NCBI GenBank assembly: GCA_012034575.1
Contig: JAAUPF010000007.1
Span: 1-64,000, forward strand
Source of the DNA: Richelia sp. CSU_2_1
GTDB lineage: Bacteria; Cyanobacteriota; Cyanobacteriia; Cyanobacteriales; Microcoleaceae
Length of the DNA: 64,000 nucleotides
Reading direction: 5' to 3'
The position numbers were made by a program, and so were the translations under genes. The notes under the pieces are model-generated. The model was not told the origin of the DNA, searched no databases, and was given only the letters and a program-made list of their open reading frames with translations. This document shows positions 1 to 8,480 of this stretch, in pieces. Within the stretch, counting starts at the first letter, position 1. Each line of letters opens with the position of its first letter.

Positions 1-191
1 TGCCCTGTTGAAATGTTACCAAAACTAGGGGTTTGACTTCGGGGTTGCCCGCGCCATTTTGCAAGATGTGGTCTTCGAGGGCGTGACACAGGGCTACTAA
101 AGTATTTTTTAAAATAAACTCCGTAGCTCGAAGGCAGTTGACCGTTGGGAAGTGTAGCTTTCAGTTTGGCGAGGGTTGATTCGGGATTCAT
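1..191 (-). pseudogene. DICT-domain protein, 5' part only, frameshifted
   Basis: This is the N-terminal part of a gene that runs off the left edge. It starts at the ATG read from 191 (MNPESTLAKLKATLPNG). The first frame soon stops resembling anything, but the next frame continues as NTLVALCHALEDHILQ and PLVLVTFQQG, which resemble the start of the DICT sensory domain found beside GGDEF, kinase and HTH domains in cyanobacteria. The switch falls in a run of six T at 105-110. With five, the protein reads YGVYFKNTLVALCHALEDH without a break. It may therefore be intact in the cell. Only about 63 residues are in the window, so the output domain is unknown. Confidence 0.55.
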
Positions 192-457
192 TACAAAAAG
201 CGGTGCCGGCTGTTGTCTATTGTAGCGGCGATCGCACTTTTGGAAAAGAAGGAAGAAGGAAGAAGGAAGAAGGAAGAAGGAAAATGCAATCTGGGCAATG
301 GTTTCAGCGATTAAGACCGTCAACAACTAACTCAACTTGGGGTGTGCGGCGCGCACCTTACTATTTTTAACTGTAGCCGGGAAACCTGCCAATAGGAAGA
401 CGATCGATGACTTAAGAATTATTTACTATTTGTCAAACTGTAGTTGGAAAAAAGAGC
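192..457. other. spacer with GGAAGAA repeats
   Basis: No gene is supported here. The stretch separates the divergent DICT and DUF2993 genes. It holds a HIP1 site (GCGATCGC, 228-235) and about five copies of the heptamer GGAAGAA (roughly 247-283), a short tandem repeat that recurs at 14200 and 33320-33450. Apparent reading frames here are translated repeat. Confidence 0.6.
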
Positions 458-1198
458 GTGATTCAACAAGAGCGGAATTTAGGGGAACAGGCGATCGACA
501 AAGTAGCAGAGATTGCTCTTGCCAGTCAATTAGATGAGTCTGAAAGTTTGTCTGTCACAGTCCAAAGCGAACCCATTCAATTAGCTCAAGGCGAGGTAAA
601 TGCAGTTACCATTGAGGGGCAAGGTTTGGTGATGAAGCAAGACTTGCGCATGGAAGAATTGCAAGTTCATGTGAAAGATATTTCGGTCAATCCGCTGAGC
701 GCGATGTTTGGCAAAATTGAACTGAACGGGCCGGCTTTGGGCACTGCCCGCGCGGTTTTAAAAGAAAGCGATATCAACCGGGCTTTTAATTCAGAATATA
801 TCGGCGACAAGCTGCGCGAATTAAAGGTCGATCGCGCCGGAAAACTGCTGACAGTTGATATTAAATCTGTAGGGTGCAAGTTGCTGCCTTCGGGAACAAT
901 TGCGTTGGAAGCTGAAGTATTCGTGCGGGAGACAGGCTCAACTGAAAAGATTTATTTTACAGCAAAACTTCAGGTAGATGCGGGCGGTTGGGCTGTTTCT
1001 CTTGAGGATGTGGAGTATCCTGAAAACCAGGAATTTTCCCCGGAGTTGACAGCGGCTTTGGCACAGAAAGCAAGTGAAGTTTTAAATTTGCGAAATTTTG
1101 AATTGGAGGGAATGTCGCTGCGCATTCAACAGCTTAATGTAGAATCTGGTTTGCTGACAGTGCAAGCTGAAGCGAAAGTCGAACAGTTTTCAACATGA
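458..1198 (+). CDS. DUF2993 (LmeA-like) domain protein
   Basis: A 246-residue protein of the DUF2993 family, common in cyanobacteria and related to actinobacterial LmeA, a periplasmic lipid-active mannosidase. The family signatures are visible: LGEQAIDKVAE near the N-terminus, NPLSAMFGKIEL at about residues 75-86, the block ESDINRAFNSEY near residue 105, and the C-terminal RNFELEGMSLRIQQL. There is no signal peptide or membrane segment, unlike LmeA, so a cytoplasmic or peripheral membrane role is likelier. The start is a GTG at 458; the conserved region begins a few residues later, so a much later start is unlikely. The substrate is unknown. It stands alone between repeat-rich spacers. Confidence 0.75.
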   Translation: MIQQERNLGEQAIDKVAEIALASQLDESESLSVTVQSEPIQLAQGEVNAVTIEGQGLVMKQDLRMEELQVHVKDISVNPLSAMFGKIELNGPALGTARAVLKESDINRAFNSEYIGDKLRELKVDRAGKLLTVDIKSVGCKLLPSGTIALEAEVFVRETGSTEKIYFTAKLQVDAGGWAVSLEDVEYPENQEFSPELTAALAQKASEVLNLRNFELEGMSLRIQQLNVESGLLTVQAEAKVEQFST

Positions 1199-1646
1199 GG
1201 TTGCAACCGCAGATATTGCGAATGAACGCGGATTAACGCAGATATTGCGGATGTAGGCGAAGCCTTCGGTGAAGGATACGCGAATGAACGCTGATATGTG
1301 CTAGGTGTTAGGTTTTAGGTGAGAGGTGGGAGGTTTTAGGTTTTAGAAAAACTACTCAAATTTCCTAGTTCACACTTAAGCTTTTGTTCGGTAGATCGCT
1401 CGGAATAAAAAAGGTTTGTAGTGAGGGTTTTAGTCTTCGATCGAACTGAAGTTCGCACTACAAACCGAGCGCCATCGATCGCGTTCTTTGATGCGATCGA
1501 TACCATCGCGCTTTTACATGACCTCTTTCTCTGGTTATAAAACATTCACTACCAATTCACCGATAAATATCACCGACGTTAGACGCTAACAGCAATATTT
1601 AAATTTTAATCTATAACAGTTGCAATAAAAAATAGGAAAATCTGTT
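1199..1646. other. repeat-rich spacer
   Basis: No convincing gene. The left half carries a low-complexity block with the words CCGCAGATATTGCG, GAATGAACGC and TTAGGTTTTAGG; a related block in the opposite orientation lies at 30690-30735. Around 1412-1465 is an imperfect hairpin of the family GGTTTGTAGTGAGG ... CACTACAAACC, whose relatives occur near 41650-41690 and 62518-62545. No promoter could be assigned with confidence for the lipoprotein gene at 1647. Confidence 0.5.
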
Positions 1647-2222
1647 GTGAACGCTCTAACTGCTTTGGTAAAAAAACTGCATCTCGATCGAATTTTGACT
1701 GTATTTATGGCAGGTTTGCTGTTATTTACTAGCACTGCTTGCAATGCCGGCGACGTTCGAGGTGCTAGACCTCAAAATCCTCCGGTACAAATGGGAGGAA
1801 TGAACAATCCTCACAAAGGTGGTGGAGATGGATACACCGATTATCAAATGTCCACCGATCCGACAATTAATAAATCGCCAGCTAAATCCACAAAAGACAG
1901 GGCAGATATGTCGGTTGCGAGCGATCGTTTGTTGGCTTCTTCTACTGCCAATGAATCGAAGGCTTCAAAGTTGCTTTATCCCGGTTCGGCACCGATGGAA
2001 ACTGACAAATTCGACCAAGAGCTTGGGGGAGATAAAGCTTTGTTAAACACCCTAGACGGACAGCCGGCAAAACAGCAACCCATATTCGATCGGTCCGATC
2101 CTGACGCGCATCTTTTAGAGAGAGTTGGTGCTGCTGTCAAAGACGCTTCTGCCTTCCTGAAAGATAGTGCTGAGGATGCCAAGCAAAGTGCAGTTGAAGA
2201 CCTCAATCCTTTGCAGAAATAA
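1647..2222 (+). CDS. putative lipoprotein, cyanobacterial hypothetical
   Basis: A 191-residue protein starting at GTG 1647. The N-terminus is a lipoprotein signal: basic residues (KKLHLDR), a hydrophobic core (VFMAGLLLF), then a lipobox-like TSTAC at about residues 28-32, so Cys32 is the predicted lipidated residue. The mature part is hydrophilic and Gly/Asn/Asp-rich with no recognisable enzyme fold. The C-terminal third (RVGAAVKDASAFLKDSAEDA) looks like an amphipathic helix, as in stress-related small lipoproteins. I know of similar cyanobacterial proteins of unknown function and assign none. It is followed by palindromic repeats rather than another gene. Confidence 0.65.
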   Translation: MNALTALVKKLHLDRILTVFMAGLLLFTSTACNAGDVRGARPQNPPVQMGGMNNPHKGGGDGYTDYQMSTDPTINKSPAKSTKDRADMSVASDRLLASSTANESKASKLLYPGSAPMETDKFDQELGGDKALLNTLDGQPAKQQPIFDRSDPDAHLLERVGAAVKDASAFLKDSAEDAKQSAVEDLNPLQK

Positions 2223-2295
2223 GCAGCTACGGATAGACTGAGGTTGAGCTTTTCCTGCTGTCAGTTTAACCTCAAATCCGGCAGCATCGCAATTA

Positions 2296-2436
2296 AAATT
2301 ACCCGCAGTCAGGACACGGCAGTGCCGTGTCCCTACAATTAATCGGGGGTAGAATTAATATTACCCACAGTCAGGACACGGCAGTGCCGTGTCCCTACAA
2401 TCTCGGGGGGTAGGGACACGGCACTGCCGTGTCCGT
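2296..2436. repeat. three GGACACGGCA(G)TGCCGTGTCC palindromes
   Basis: Three near-perfect 21-base palindromes lie at 2312-2332, 2374-2394 and 2414-2434. The first two sit in directly repeated units of about 62 bases (words AATTAA, ATTACCC, CAGTCAGG before and CCCTACAAT, CGGGGG after). The third has the opposite central base and lies just inside the edge of the IS relic. The same palindrome recurs at 57336-57356 with a decayed copy at 57376-57396, and half of it near 23010. Each can fold as a 10-bp stem, so a REP/MITE-like origin is likely. Confidence 0.8.
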
Positions 2437-2446
2437 GCGGGGATGA

Positions 2447-2790
2447 TTCAAGTGACGCTCCCACACTAATTGCAAGCAATATAGTTTGGGCATCTGAGTC
2501 CTGTTAAGGATACCCTCGATCTTCCTTCGAGATACTCCCTATTGTTTTTCTCTACGGCGTTTTATAGTGAGGAACACGTCGGGCCCCACTGTGAGTTCAA
2601 TTATATCAAAAATTGTCGATTTCGGTGGCGATGACTTCCCTGTTGCTGCGCAAGACGGTCAGCCATCCCACCTCAATCAACCGGGCTTTCATCCCACACC
2701 AATTTGTAAACAATATGGTATGGGGATTCCCGCCGAACTAGCTAAACTTAGATTTAGCATGAAAACCTCTTCAGTCCTCTTTAAAAAGAC
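2447..2790 (-). mobile_element. probable relic of an IS200/IS605 (TnpB) right end
   Basis: Read on the minus strand, the segment near 2500 down to 2450 has the layout of the terminal stem of a TnpB-associated element: a GCCCA word, a stem-loop, then GTGTGGGAGCGTCAC. The intact element at 8330-9745 ends with the comparable GCCCCCGCG ... GGCGGGAGAATGTCAC. Nothing upstream still encodes a recognisable nuclease; the frame is closed by several stops. Plus-strand frames here are not convincing. I read this as a decayed or non-autonomous IS end; only the terminal layout supports it. Confidence 0.35.
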
Positions 2791-2820
2791 TTTTCCTACC
2801 AACTCTCAACGATCGACTAT

Positions 2821-3828
2821 TCAAAGTAAAATTTGGTTGAGATTGCTGCGGGGATTAAAAGTGCGATCGGCTTTGATTTTTTCGTAGCATTCCCGTTCCG
2901 CATCAGTTAAGTCTTTTGGAGGGACGATCGCAATTTTTACTAACAAATCGGTGCGTTCGTCTTTCTTCGGTTTCGGCCATCCTTTACCCCGCAACCGCAA
3001 AGATTGACCCGATCGCATTCCGGGGGGACATTTTACACTTACCATACCTTCTGGGGCCGGTATTTCAATTGATGCGCCCAACACCGCTTCATCGGGAGTT
3101 ATCGGCACTTCGCAGACTAAATTATCTCCTTCAAATTGAAAGAAAGCGTGCGGCAAAATTTCTATTTTGAGGTACAAATCTCCCTGTTGTTTGGTGTAGG
3201 GATCGATTTGACCTTTACCTTTGACCCGAATTTTGCTGCCGGTTTTCACTCCCGCAGGAATTGAAACTTCGCCGCTGGCGACTCGTTTGGAAGTTCCTCG
3301 AAATGCTTCGCCCAAAGTTAGGGAAATAGTAACTTCTGTGTCGGGAGAAGTGCTGGTGGCGCGGTTTTCTTGCCCCATGAAATCCTCAAACCCGCCAAAA
3401 CCAGTCGGACCACCTGCCGTGCGGTAGTTGTAACTCCATTTGCTGTTGCGCCCCGCACCGGTGCTACCTGCTGCCCGCCCCAGCAAAGCATTGATAAACT
3501 CGTCGAAACTGCCGTACTGGCTGAAGTCAACGCCGCCAAAATCTACGGAATTACCAACTCCGCCCGGCCATCCACCGCCACCAGTCGCAGCGGCTTGCTT
3601 CCAGTATTGACCGTATCTATCGTATGTTTTGCGTTTTTCGGGGTCTGATAAAACTTCGTAGGCTTCGTTGACTTCTTTAAAACGAGCCTCAGCTTCTTTG
3701 TTCCCCGGATTCATATCCGGGTGATATTTCCGGGCTAGTTTGCGGAAAGTTTTTTTAATTTCATCGTTGCTAGCTGTTTTATTCAGTCCCAGAATTGCGT
3801 AATAATCTTTAAAATCAGTTGCAGCCAT
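2821..3828 (-). CDS. DnaJ-class co-chaperone (CbpA-like, no zinc finger)
   Basis: A 335-residue Hsp40. Residues 5-75 form a J-domain with the HPD signature in [14 protein letters not shown], which stimulates the ATPase of DnaK. A Gly/Phe-rich linker follows ([17 protein letters not shown] and later GFGGFEDF). The C-terminal substrate-binding region begins with [16 protein letters not shown] and contains [11 protein letters not shown]-like and [17 protein letters not shown] blocks. There is no CxxCxGxG zinc-finger repeat, so this is a type II / CbpA-like protein rather than canonical DnaJ; cyanobacteria carry several of each. It is monocistronic here and no dnaK is adjacent. Its 3' end abuts the repeat and IS relic region. 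Confidence 0.9.
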   Translation of the reverse strand: MAATDFKDYYAILGLNKTASNDEIKKTFRKLARKYHPDMNPGNKEAEARFKEVNEAYEVLSDPEKRKTYDRYGQYWKQAAATGGGGWPGGVGNSVDFGGVDFSQYGSFDEFINALLGRAAGSTGAGRNSKWSYNYRTAGGPTGFGGFEDFMGQENRATSTSPDTEVTISLTLGEAFRGTSKRVASGEVSIPAGVKTGSKIRVKGKGQIDPYTKQQGDLYLKIEILPHAFFQFEGDNLVCEVPITPDEAVLGASIEIPAPEGMVSVKCPPGMRSGQSLRLRGKGWPKPKKDERTDLLVKIAIVPPKDLTDAERECYEKIKADRTFNPRSNLNQILL

Positions 3829-4461
3829 TAAGCTATCTCCCCTTTTCCTAATTAGTTGTTACGTCTAAGTTGTTAGATTGAATAAATCCCGGATTAATTC
3901 AGATAATTTTGATGCCTGGGTTCAGGTGCCGATCGCATCTCATCCAAATTATACGCTATCAAAGGTTTAGCCCGATCGGGTTCGGTTGTTCCTTGCCGCG
4001 CAATCGCAATTCCCGCACTCCCTTTCCGGGCAGCGGGCTGGTGCGGGCGTTTGCCGATCTCGGCCGCGCCGGGGGCTCGCTAGATTTGCAGGCTTGAAGT
4101 CCGTCACAGCCCGCCAGCCCTAACTCAAATCTCCCATCTCAAATTTTGAATCTGCAAAAAGTCTCAAATCTCGCATCTCAAATGCTGTGTCATTTTATCT
4201 GCCGATCGAGGTACTAAAAACCCTGTCCAAACCAGTTTGATTTGGTTAAAATTAGGTTAAGGGTGCTGCTGGATCTCGCTCGCCAAAATTCTGCATTCAC
4301 AATTTTATTGGTATCCTTTGTTACCAATAAAAATTACTTTTTGCGATCGAAAGAGACAAATTTAAAAAATTTATAAAGTTTGTTAACCAAATCACACACT
4401 TTCAGAGAGAGTGAGGTAATGATGGTATTCCAACAGGTTTTTAGTAACTTCGGGTGCTCAC
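3829..4461. other. spacer between divergent genes, no gene seen
   Basis: About 630 bases between the DnaJ-like gene (minus) and the small Cys-rich gene (plus). It holds GATCG words, a C/G-rich stretch near 4020-4085, and a low-complexity block at 4125-4185 built from AAATCTC and CATCTCAAA words. Frames in this stretch have unlikely composition and no family resemblance. The A/T-rich part from 4300 to 4390 is the likely promoter region for the gene at 4462, but I could not pick out a clear -35/-10 pair. Confidence 0.4.
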
Positions 4462-4671
4462 ATGATTAACTATTCGCTGGGCTGGCCCTGCGATTGCTGC
4501 GACGATTGGAAAGACAGTTCTGAGAATTATATCGTACTCAGAAACGGACAGCGCATTTGCCGGCAGTGCTACAATCGCAAGCAAAGAACTCAACTAATAT
4601 TATCGGCAAAACGCAAAAAGTTAGGGACGCCTACATTACCGCTGAGGGCGACGCAGACAGTCCCTTATTAA
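4462..4671 (+). CDS. small Cys-rich (zinc-ribbon-like) hypothetical protein
   Basis: A 69-residue basic protein with cysteines in two pairs: WPCDCCDDW at residues 9-17 and RICRQCYNR at 32-40. The spacing of about 20 residues between pairs fits a small zinc ribbon or treble-clef knuckle that might bind nucleic acid or protein. The tail is basic (RKQRTQL, AKRKK). I do not recognise a named family. It is long for its spacer, starts with ATG and has sensible composition, but no strong ribosome-binding site is visible, so it could be non-coding. It stands alone. Confidence 0.45.
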   Translation: MINYSLGWPCDCCDDWKDSSENYIVLRNGQRICRQCYNRKQRTQLILSAKRKKLGTPTLPLRATQTVPY

Positions 4672-4714
4672 CTCAATATCCTCAGTTATCCGTCATTGGT
4701 TGTAAACGATCGAT

Positions 4715-4766
4715 CCTCTGTCACTAGCCTCTGTCACTAGCCTCTGTCACTAGCCTCTGTCACTAG
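4715..4766. repeat. perfect 13-base tandem repeat, four copies
   Basis: The unit CCTCTGTCACTAG is present four times without a mismatch (4715-4727, 4728-4740, 4741-4753, 4754-4766). Perfect identity suggests recent slippage expansion. It lies 3' of the small Cys-rich gene and outside any gene I can support. It is not a CRISPR array because there are no spacers. Confidence 0.95.
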
Positions 4767-4877
4767 GTGGGAATCAAAAGGGTTGAAGTTGAAAAATTAA
4801 TTATGCGATGTCCGATCGAAAGCTCACAATATCCAACCGGGGAGTGTCAAAAAATCTCGAATTTATGTTATGGATCG

Positions 4878-4964
4878 AAGCTAACCATTTCAAAGCCTGA
4901 GTCGAATAGGCGATGCTAGCTATTCAACTGAGACTTTGAAAACTGCAGGAATTACGGTTAGCTT
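4878..4964. repeat. long imperfect hairpin between convergent genes
   Basis: An inverted repeat of about 35 bases per arm: outer stem AAGCTAACC (4878-4886) with GGTTAGCTT (4956-4964), inner stem TTTCAAAGCCTGAGTCGAATAG (4888-4909, shown here only to mark its ends TTTCAAAG and GAATAG) with its near-complement at 4920-4941, and a loop of about ten bases. It lies between the 3' ends of the Cys-rich gene (plus) and glgC (minus). No U-run follows on either strand, so it is not a standard terminator; a short mobile element or a two-way mRNA end structure are both possible. Confidence 0.7.
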
Positions 4965-5062
4965 GCTGGACAGGCTCCGATCGACAACTGATGGGGGATA
5001 ACTGATTGCTGATGACTTTTTCGGAGTCAAGTATCAACTATCAACTCCCAACTATCAACTAA

Positions 5063-6352
5063 CTAAATGATAGTTCCATTGGCAATAGTTGCATTCTTCA
5101 GCACGACAACAATACCGCTCCGGATGTAAAAGCCTTGGCTTTCGCGATCGGCCTCTTCTACTCGATCTTTATTCACGATTTGCACGTTGCGACCGATGCG
5201 GGCATTTTTATCTACAATCGCGCGGCGAATTGTAGTATTCGAGCCAATCCCGACGGCGATAGCACTGTTGTCTAAAGCTGAATGACTTTCGGCGTCCGCT
5301 TCATAAAAGTCAGCACCCATCAGCAAAGAATCCTCGATCGTGCATCCAGCTTCCACGCGCGATCGAACACCTAACACAGAATGGTCGATCCGACACTGTT
5401 TGACAATGCAGCCTTCAGCAATAATCGATTCTGTCACGTGACTGTCTAACAGCTTAGTCGGCGGCAAAAAGCGGGGGCGAGTATAAATCGGATAATCTTC
5501 GTCGTAAAAACTAAAAGGCGGGCGAGGCTGTTTTGTCAGCGCTAAATTAGCATCGTAAAAAGCCTCGATCGTTCCGATATCTTCCCAGTAATCGTCAAAT
5601 AAATAAGCTTGAACGTTGTGGTTTTTGGCCGATGCCGGAATAATCTCTTTACCAAAATCAGTTTGATTTGGCGATTCTTTCAGCAGTTTAATCAAAACAT
5701 CTTTTTTGAAAACGTAAATCCCCATCGACGCGATGTAAGGACTTTCTTTTGCTTGTTGCGCTGTCAGTCCGAGTGCAGTAGTATCAACCTGCATTTGTTT
5801 GAGCGCGTCGCCTTTTGGCTTTTCGCTAAAAGAAACAATCCGAGCACTATCGTCGATTTTCATCAAACCAAAATCGGATGCCCGTTTCTCGTCCATCGGT
5901 AAAACAGACAGGGTGATGTCGGCGTTGGTTTCCCGGTGTCTGTTGACAAACTTCCGGTAATCCATGCGGTAGAGGTGATCCCCCGACAGAATCAAGTATT
6001 CGTCAACGTCCCACTCTTCCAGCAGCCAGAGGTACTGGCGCACTGCATCAGCTGTCCCTTGGAACCAGTTGGGGTTTTCCTGGGTTTGCTGGGCCGCCAA
6101 CACCTCGGCAAATCCGTCACTGAAGCCGGAAAACTGGTAGGTGCGGGCGATGTGGCGGTTCAGGGATGCCGAGTTGAATTGAGTGAGAACGTAGATTTTG
6201 AGTATTTCCGAATTAATGCAGTTGCTCAAAGGAATATCAATGAGACGATATTTACCTGCGAGGGGAACTGCAGGTTTGGCCCGCAGTTTGGTTAGGGGGT
6301 AAAGGCGGGTGCCCACACCGCCACCGAGGATGATGGCTAAGACTTTTTTCAA
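5063..6352 (-). CDS. glgC: glucose-1-phosphate adenylyltransferase
   Basis: ADP-glucose pyrophosphorylase, 429 residues, the usual cyanobacterial length. It makes ADP-glucose from glucose-1-phosphate and ATP, the committed step of glycogen synthesis. The N-terminal nucleotidyltransferase domain starts [16 protein letters not shown] with the substrate-site region [30 protein letters not shown], about a third of the way in, carries the catalytic Asp. The C-terminal left-handed beta helix (from about residue 300) ends with the conserved [18 protein letters not shown], part of the allosteric region that binds 3-phosphoglycerate in cyanobacteria. The only good start is the ATG at 6352. The gene is transcribed alone; the divergent neighbour at 6807 is a glycosidase, so both flanking genes belong to alpha-glucan metabolism. 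Confidence 0.97.
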   Translation of the reverse strand: MKKVLAIILGGGVGTRLYPLTKLRAKPAVPLAGKYRLIDIPLSNCINSEILKIYVLTQFNSASLNRHIARTYQFSGFSDGFAEVLAAQQTQENPNWFQGTADAVRQYLWLLEEWDVDEYLILSGDHLYRMDYRKFVNRHRETNADITLSVLPMDEKRASDFGLMKIDDSARIVSFSEKPKGDALKQMQVDTTALGLTAQQAKESPYIASMGIYVFKKDVLIKLLKESPNQTDFGKEIIPASAKNHNVQAYLFDDYWEDIGTIEAFYDANLALTKQPRPPFSFYDEDYPIYTRPRFLPPTKLLDSHVTESIIAEGCIVKQCRIDHSVLGVRSRVEAGCTIEDSLLMGADFYEADAESHSALDNSAIAVGIGSNTTIRRAIVDKNARIGRNVQIVNKDRVEEADRESQGFYIRSGIVVVLKNATIANGTII

Positions 6353-6806
6353 GGAACTTTCTCCTGGCTGCCGATGAACTCTCCAAGTTACAGTGTCGGA
6401 TGGTGAGGACTTCTTGACAAGGGGGGGGAAGCAAGGAAGTTTTGAGTTTTGAGTTTTGAGTTTTGAATTTTGAGTTAAAATACTTAGGGATAAATTATGG
6501 GAAGTTTAATAGTTGACAGTTGACAGTTGAAGGAATTAAATCTAAAAGCAAGGTTAAAAATTCTAAAAAATTTTAAAATCACAGATCGCCGTCGTATTTT
6601 CGAGACTGGCAAATCGGTGGAAGTATCAATTTTAACTCGATCGAACCCTGCCACTTAATTTACGTCAGCGATTGCAAAGTTTTGCACTCCCCGAACAGTT
6701 TTGTTGTCAACAAAACTTTACAAATAGTAGGTTTTCTGTCCAAAGCTAGATTCCCCAGAAATCTCTGCTAAAGTAGCCTGAGCAGGTAGCAGTCTAGTAA
6801 AAGTGT
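6353..6806. other. divergent promoter region with TTTTGAG repeats
   Basis: The spacer between glgC (minus) and the GH13 glycosidase gene (plus). It contains five tandem or nearly tandem copies of TTTTGAG (about 6440-6475), then AGTTGACAGTTGACAGTTGA (about 6512-6531). Both are heptameric short tandem repeats of filamentous cyanobacteria. The segment 6700-6806 is the likely leader of the glycosidase gene, but no clear promoter elements stand out. Confidence 0.5.
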
Positions 6807-8270
6807 ATGCAAATTCAAACTCCTGACTGGGTGAAACACGCGGTATTCTACCAGATATTCCCCGATCGCTTCGCTAAAAGCAAGCAGCCCCGCAAACGTT
6901 TGCTGCAAAACTTCATGTGGGAAGAATGGCACGAAATACCCACTTTGCAAGGCTACAAAGGGGGCGATTTGTGGGGGGTAATGGAACAGCTAGACTACTT
7001 GCAAGATTTGGGGATTAACGCGATTTATTTTACCCCGATTTTTCAATCAGCTAGCAATCACCGCTATCACACTCACGACTACTATCAAGTCGATCCGATG
7101 TTGGGCGGCAATCCGGCTTTTAAGGAACTTTTAGATGCGGCGCACGATCGCAAGATCAAAGTTGTCTTGGACGGTGTATTCAACCACGCCAGTCGCGGCT
7201 TTTTCTTCTTTCACGATATCCTAGAAAACGGCCCCCATTCTCCTTGGTTGGATTGGTTTAAAATAGAAGGCTGGCCGCTATCTGCCTACGATGGCAGTTA
7301 TCCCGCTAATTATGTCGGTTGGGACGGCAATCGAGCGCTACCTGTCTTCAATCACGACAATCCAGAAGTCCGGGAATACATCATGGAAATTGCCGAATAT
7401 TGGATTAAATTCGGCATCGACGGCTGGCGGTTGGACGTGCCTTTTGAAATTAAAACTCCGGGATTTTGGCAAGAATTTCGAGAGAGAGTTAAAGCAATTA
7501 ATCCCGAAGCTTACATCGTCGGCGAAGTTTGGGTAGACGCGCGAGAATGGCTGGATGGAACGCAATTTGATGGAGTAATGAATTATCTGTTTGCAGCACC
7601 AACTATTGCTTTTGCTGCGGGCGATCGAGTAGATTTATCTCAAATTGAAGGTCGTTCTTACGAACCCTATCCGCCCCTGTTTGCCAAAGAATACGGCGAT
7701 AAAATTCTGGAAGTTTTGGATTTGTATCCTTGGGAAATTCAGCTAACTCAACTCAACTTATTGGCGAGTCACGATACTGCCCGGTTATTATCAATTGCTG
7801 GGGGCGACAAAGCTAGTGTCGAACTTGCTACTTTGCTGCTGTTAACTTATGCCGGAGCTCCCAGTATTTACTACGGCGATGAAGTTGGTTTGCCCGGTAA
7901 GCTAGATCCGGATTCCCGGCGCGGTTTTCCCCTGCAAGGTAAGTGGGAACTTGATGTTTTAGATTACCACAAGCAGTTGGTAGCTTTGCGGCACAAATAC
8001 GCTGCCCTCCGCACCGGTGAGTACCAAATTCTGTTTGCAGAGGGAACGGTTTACGTGTTTGCGCGAATTTTGGGGGATGAGGAAATAATTGTCGCTGTCA
8101 ATGTGGCAACGGCAGAGGTAGATGTTAGTTTTGAGGTGGTTGCTTTGAAATCTACTCCCGATAAACTGCTGTTTGGAAACGGCGAGTTTGTTTGGAAAAA
8201 TTCCGAAGAAACTAAGGAGTTAGCATTGAGTATGCAAGCTCGATCGGGCTTAATTCTTGCTGGTTTATGA
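6807..8270 (+). CDS. GH13 alpha-glucan hydrolase (neopullulanase/cyclomaltodextrinase-like)
   Basis: An alpha-amylase-superfamily enzyme of 487 residues. The conserved regions appear in order: region I DGVFNH (about residue 127), region II GIDGWRLDVP (nucleophile Asp, about 209), region III IVGEVW (acid/base Glu, about 240), and region IV LLASHDTAR (transition-state Asp, about 320). The opening DWVKHAVFYQIFPDRFA and the HYHTHDYY-type active-site wall fit the neopullulanase / cyclomaltodextrinase / maltogenic amylase group, but the N-terminal domain that mediates dimerisation there is missing. No signal peptide is seen, so it probably acts on intracellular maltodextrins or glycogen fragments. 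The neighbouring glgC supports that. The exact product specificity cannot be read from sequence. Confidence 0.88.
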   Translation: MQIQTPDWVKHAVFYQIFPDRFAKSKQPRKRLLQNFMWEEWHEIPTLQGYKGGDLWGVMEQLDYLQDLGINAIYFTPIFQSASNHRYHTHDYYQVDPMLGGNPAFKELLDAAHDRKIKVVLDGVFNHASRGFFFFHDILENGPHSPWLDWFKIEGWPLSAYDGSYPANYVGWDGNRALPVFNHDNPEVREYIMEIAEYWIKFGIDGWRLDVPFEIKTPGFWQEFRERVKAINPEAYIVGEVWVDAREWLDGTQFDGVMNYLFAAPTIAFAAGDRVDLSQIEGRSYEPYPPLFAKEYGDKILEVLDLYPWEIQLTQLNLLASHDTARLLSIAGGDKASVELATLLLLTYAGAPSIYYGDEVGLPGKLDPDSRRGFPLQGKWELDVLDYHKQLVALRHKYAALRTGEYQILFAEGTVYVFARILGDEEIIVAVNVATAEVDVSFEVVALKSTPDKLLFGNGEFVWKNSEETKELALSMQARSGLILAGL

Positions 8271-8287
8271 TGGTAAGGAATTTGATT

Positions 8288-8312
8288 GTAGGGTGCGCAG
8301 TGCGCACCTTAC
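8288..8312. repeat. GTAGGGTGCGCAGTGCGCACCTTAC palindrome (ends given)
   Basis: An imperfect palindrome with arms GGTGCGCA / TGCGCACC, flanked by GTAG and TTAC. It lies between the glycosidase stop codon and the end of the TnpB element. The same unit occurs in reverse at 25091-25115, variants with a different core lie at 49247-49271 and 49295-49319, and a decayed copy lies near 340-360. It is a dispersed REP-like element. Confidence 0.75.
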
Positions 8313-8332
8313 TGCTGATTAATGATGGGTGA

Positions 8333-8480
8333 CATTCTCCCGCCACTGAACGGAGTACCGTTACCGCGGGGGCTTCCCAAGAATCACTTCTTGAGTTTCC
8401 TGGTTGCTCCCTTACGGGATTGCGAGACTTGCCTAGATTGAGTTGCCTCAATCCCCGGTAGACCCTCTGCACAGGCAGTT
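8333..8480 (-). ncRNA. probable omegaRNA/reRNA scaffold at the tnpB 3' end
   Basis: In characterised TnpB systems the guide RNA scaffold is made from the 3' end of tnpB and the right end of the element, and the bases just outside the end serve as guide. Here the minus strand carries the tnpB 3' end followed by a stem (GCCCCCGCG pairing with CGGCGGGAG-like bases) ending at about 8333. If the same rule holds, the guide would be read from 8332 downward, including the palindrome at 8288-8312. This is inferred from family knowledge; the 5' limit is a guess. Confidence 0.4.

Noticed and set aside
2567-2887. 106-codon plus-strand frame over the IS relic and the end of the DnaJ-like gene
   Set aside because: It overlaps the DnaJ-like 3' end on the other strand and has no family resemblance. 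The IS-relic reading explains the sequence better.
4715-4766. Possible CRISPR array
   Set aside because: Units are contiguous with no spacers; it is a simple tandem repeat.
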